A stretch of 64,000 bases of DNA, from positions 5,830,501 to 5,894,500 of the forward strand of contig NC_061456.1 of the NCBI RefSeq assembly GCF_022581195.2, written 5' to 3'. Position numbers and translations under genes: made by a program. Numbering within the stretch: position 1 is the stretch's first letter; every line of letters begins with the position of its first letter. Below the pieces are notes generated by a model. The model was not told the origin of the DNA and ran no database searches. It saw only the letters and a list, made by a program, of their open reading frames with translations. Below, in pieces: positions 60,340-64,000 of this stretch. The DNA comes from Helicoverpa zea (lineage: Eukaryota; Arthropoda; Insecta; Lepidoptera; Noctuidae).

Positions 60340-61150
60340 TGTTCGTGGATCAAAGTTACACATTCGTTATTTTCGAAAGTGACTCACACTTGGCCGTTTT
60401 CAGATTTTTACTTTGACTAAATACAAACCTTTGTAACGAATTTCAGATCGGTACGACCATTCGAAGATATATTATATAAATATAGGTAAATTTAGTTCGT
60501 TTTAGTTCCTTAGGGGTATAAATTTACACTGGGTATTTTACACCTTCATTATTTTGAAACCGACTCACACTTGGCCATTTTCAGATTTTTCCCTCTACCT
60601 TGACATAAAGACCTACCTCCATGCCAAATTTCAAGTCAATACGACCATTGGAAGTGGTCTAGGTTTTTGATGAGTGAGTAAGTGAATCAGTGAATCAGTG
60701 AGTCAGTCAGTGAGTGTATAGTAAAAATAGCGATTTTCTGACGTCAATATCTCAAGACCTACAATAGGTATATTATAGTTCGGCCATTCAGAGAATGCGT
60801 TCCTGACACGTCGCGATTGAACTGACGACGTAACTTTGCAATGGCGTTGCAGTTACGATAAAAATATTTTTGCTGGTTGTTTACCGTTTTAACAATTGAG
60901 GAGCATTAAAACAACATTATTATATCAATAATCAATGAATGTTATTACGTCGTCAGTTCAATCGCGACGTGTCAGGAACGCATTCTCTGAATGGCCGAAC
61001 TATAATGAAATTTTGTATTTTAGATAAGTGAGGGGGTCTCAACAGATACTAGAAATTTGAAATGTGTAAATAAAATAGATTTTGAGTTATAGGGGGGTCG
61101 AATTTGGCCCAAAATGGTTCGTGTAATATAACCCACGGCTGGTGTGTCGC
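60340..61150 (+). repeat. Interspersed repeat with diverged internal duplication, split by a MITE
   Basis: Two diverged copies of a block with GACTCACACTTGGCC, TTTTCAGATTTTT and ACGACCATT lie at about 60,390-60,470 and 60,560-60,660. They are followed by a GAGT/CAGT-rich stretch (60,670-60,720) and CTGACGTCAATATCTCAAGA. The repeat continues beyond the MITE at 60,776-61,002 with AGTGAGGGGGTCTCAAC and TTTGGCCCAAAATGG. I recognise it as a lepidopteran repeat; class not assigned. Confidence 0.65.
60776..61002. mobile_element. 227-bp TA-flanked MITE, copy 2, interior inverted relative to copy 1
   Basis: Same length and termini as 55,414-55,640, with TA at 60,774-60,775 and 61,003-61,004. The interior is the reverse complement of copy 1, so it inserted in the opposite orientation. 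Sequence identity looks very high. Confidence 0.93.
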
Positions 61151-62929
61151 TTTTTTTGCTCGAACTTGGCGGACACACTGCCGTGTGTCTAGATTAGGTA
61201 TAATTATATCTACGCTTTATTTTTTACGGAGCATGATATTATTAATTGCGATGCCATGTTCTTAATTGATTAAAAATATTCTCCAAACGAAAGTACATAG
61301 ATTTTAAATTAAACCGCTGCTCAGCAAGATAATAATATCTATTAATTCGCTGTGTCGTGGTATTCAATATTATTGTTCAGATTATAATTAATTGCTTGAC
61401 TGATGTTCAGCATATTAATTATCTTGATCTGTTGAAATATTAATCGTTTAATGTGTTAAATGGTTTTATTTCATTATGGTTTACTTATTTTATTGCAAAC
61501 AATTGATTGTCGCACCGGAAAAATAAACAGAGGAAGTGATTGACGCTTAAGTATTGTCTAAGTATAATGATAGTTTGATGATAATGTAGTATGATTATTC
61601 TACATAATGGTTAATCATCGAAAATACATACCATAGATATTAAATGTATTCTAAAGCGTAGGAAAATATGAAAGTTTATTGGCAGTTCAGTACAGATACT
61701 GAAATATTTTTAGTCTATTGTGGCTTTATTCAGAATAAAATAAATATTTATTCTTCCTTTTTGCAAAACACGTCTGAAGTAAAATGACTGTACATAAAAA
61801 GGTAATGGTATTTTCAGTATCTAATTTTCCCGCATCTGCGATAAAGTCGTTTCATCATTCGATAATTGAAGGCGTTGGGTTACCGACCCGTCTAATTTGA
61901 TATTTAAACTCGATACATTATTGGCATGCGTGACATCGCGTGGTGCCATTTGGTATCATGTTGAAGTTTACCTCAGGAAAATGAGCGTTCCATATGTTTG
62001 CTATTTTGGGTCCGCTATCAAATGTTTATTTTATTTTTTGTACGCCAAAGGGTAAGGACTTATGTTACGGCATGAGGCTATCAGATATTCTATCGGACTG
62101 AATTTCATGAAATCCTGTCGTAACATTATGGTAATGTATAAAAATGTCATTCGTAGTAAGTAGTAAAGCTCATATATCACACTTCATTTTGTCCTCGATA
62201 CAAATATAACGTATACCTAAATAGTTGCTGGTATTATTTAGTCAAAAGAAGTTCATTCCTCAGCGTCACAATATACAATTGAAAACGGAACAGCTTACAC
62301 GACATGTCAAAACATACTTTGCAAATTATTACGGAACATTTGTTCTGCCAAATTGAAAGCCAGACTTCCTCATAATAACAATTTTGCATTTTAGTTGCAA
62401 ATTGATAGTTTGAAATCAATTATCGAGGTAGCTTTCCACAAGACTGCGCGATCTTATGACCGCGACACATTGGGCCGCGTAATAAACATTGATCACCGTA
62501 CCTAAATAGTTTCTAGGTAAATAAAGCTTAAGTATCCAATGTCGCGAACAGTTTACAATGCTTGAATGCCCGTTCGTCTGTCATCTGGTATCAATCTGGG
62601 AGGTTGCCAACGGCTGGCGTTCGTCCCGTAGTAGTGCTCGAGCCAATCGTATTAGTTCTGTCACATGGCTACTTAATTATTCTACCATAAAATTCACTAC
62701 TGGAAGGTGTTAGCTCTATAAAGTATAAAAAGTAAAATCTTAAGCATCGACATTTAGTATACAGAAAATGTTTGACGAGTTGTCCCGTATGCATAGGTTG
62801 TACGTTCTATGATAACACTACGTAGATGGCTAATTGATAATCCTTTTTACTCAATAAAATAATTTTTACAATATAAATTTCCAAAATATAAATAGGTACC
62901 TAAACTTTATCACTTGCATGTTTATGTGT
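61151..62929. other. No gene recognised
   Basis: AT-rich DNA with no delimited element. Confidence 0.55.
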
Positions 62930-63055
62930 GTGTATAAACTAATTTGCATGTCATTATACATATTATGACTGAATACCGAACACACTGAAATGTTGTAACA
63001 CCTTATGAACCTACTGCATTCATGTGCAAATAAATACTTTGACTTTGACTTTATG
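62930..63055 (+). mobile_element. Probable non-LTR retrotransposon 3' tail
   Basis: Ends in CAAATAAATACTTTGACTTT followed by another GACTTT, a short tandem TTTGAC tail typical of LINE 3' ends in Lepidoptera. The upstream limit is uncertain. Confidence 0.5.
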
Positions 63056-64000
63056 ATATCGATGACCTATAAGGCTGCGGTGGTGGAATTTTCTCAAAAA
63101 TCCACCTGACATATAGACACTATATCTCTATACTTTTAACTTGGATCAATCACTGGTTTTATCGCAATTTTTCCCTATTTACAAAGTGACAAATGTAACT
63201 TGTCCCTCACTTTGACGAGCGACAACTTTCAGACTCCCGCTTAAGTAAAGTTAAACCTCAGGAGGATACGAAGATGTGCCATAAGTTTGCGTTAAATAAA
63301 ACGCTCTTCCAGTTACTTTATTTATCGCGTTGGCGACGGTACTGTCAAGATCAAGAGCGTTTCGTAGACAAGGTTAATTATGACGGGCGTGTGGTACCGG
63401 CACTCCGGCAGCGTCTATAAGAAATGACGTGTTCCCCGCATCGCTTAGGTAGGTACCCGTGATTTATTAACTAGCCACTGAAGCAGCTGAAATTATTGAA
63501 CGCAATTGTACATCTTTTTAGTGTAAATGATGTCATAGATTCGTTTGAATGTTTAAATACAGATGTTAGGTTGTTGTGTAATTTTCTGGGTTAATGCGAA
63601 GAGAGCTTTTTTAAATTTATTTTTGTATTAAATTAGGTGATAATTGTATTCGTTTAATAGGTTTATAACCCTCTTCCTGTCTAACCATATAACGATTTAT
63701 AGTACGTAGGTACTTATAACTTTACCTTGTTGGTAAAAAATGATGTTTTAATTAATGATTGCCTGTAACAAATTGGAAATAGCATATTTTACCACAAGAT
63801 AATTTATATCAGGATTTGAATTCTTATATCATTTGGTATTTTAATCATACATCTTTAGTTCAGTGATTTCACAGACCTTTTTGTATAAAAATGAAAGTTA
63901 AAAACCATGAAGACATAAATATGTAATATTATGAATAACGTCTGTCTGAAATTTCGCTACGATATATCACCGTTTTCACAAAAAAAGATATCAAAGTCGA
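63056..64000. other. No gene recognised
   Basis: A somewhat GC-richer stretch at 63,300-63,450 has no clear frame or splice sites. Confidence 0.5.

Noticed and set aside
60670..60720. GAGT/CAGT tandem stretch considered as a possible CRISPR-like or satellite array
   Set aside because: Units of 4-8 bp without spacers, part of a known-looking interspersed repeat.

Overview
The window reads as nuclear DNA of an insect, most likely a moth or butterfly. The base composition is AT-rich. Coding sequence is split into short exons with GT-AG introns. TAGGTACCTA-type words recur in the introns. The interspersed repeats are ones I associate with Lepidoptera: tRNA-derived SINEs with GAT-type tails, RTE-like LINE 3' ends, and a repeat beginning with CCGGCCAAGTGCGAGTCGG. 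No prokaryotic, plasmid or CRISPR feature is present. I cannot name the species.

Left half (1-32.6 kb): one large minus-strand gene. I assembled 15 exons by hand, and the reading phase matches at every junction. They give about 689 residues of one protein. The order is: the later part of an F-BAR membrane-curving domain, a proline-rich linker, a coiled coil, a basic linker, a complete C1 zinc domain closely resembling STAC proteins, and a Ser/Arg-rich linker. The gene leaves the window on the left, where the SH3 domains expected of a STAC protein should lie. The exons for the start of the F-BAR domain were not found to the right of 32,594. A second minus-strand gene sits inside the 13.97-19.94 kb intron. 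It encodes a 264-residue basic protein from one coding exon and probably has a non-coding first exon near 17.7-17.9 kb.

Right half (32.6-64 kb): I see no convincing conserved gene. It is either upstream intron of the STAC-like gene or intergenic DNA, and it is rich in mobile elements from about 39 to 61 kb. Many insertions can be delimited to the base by target-site duplications. They include four copies of one SINE at different 5' truncation lengths (the shortest is 31 bp), a second SINE family, one of two non-autonomous hAT elements with an internal 125-bp tandem repeat (the other lies at 29.1 kb), and a TTAA-flanked MITE nested in that hAT. There is also a TAA-flanked element nested in a 2.66-kb transposon that itself interrupts another repeat, and two 227-bp TA-flanked MITEs. 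A long near-perfect hairpin (arms about 153 bp, loop 57 nt) at 59.8-60.15 kb is the best candidate for an unusual non-coding element.

The main biological points are the F-BAR plus STAC-type C1 architecture and the run of phase-1 symmetric exons after the C1 domain, which would permit in-frame alternative splicing. The rest is mostly repeat history. All names are from recognition by eye; no database search was run.
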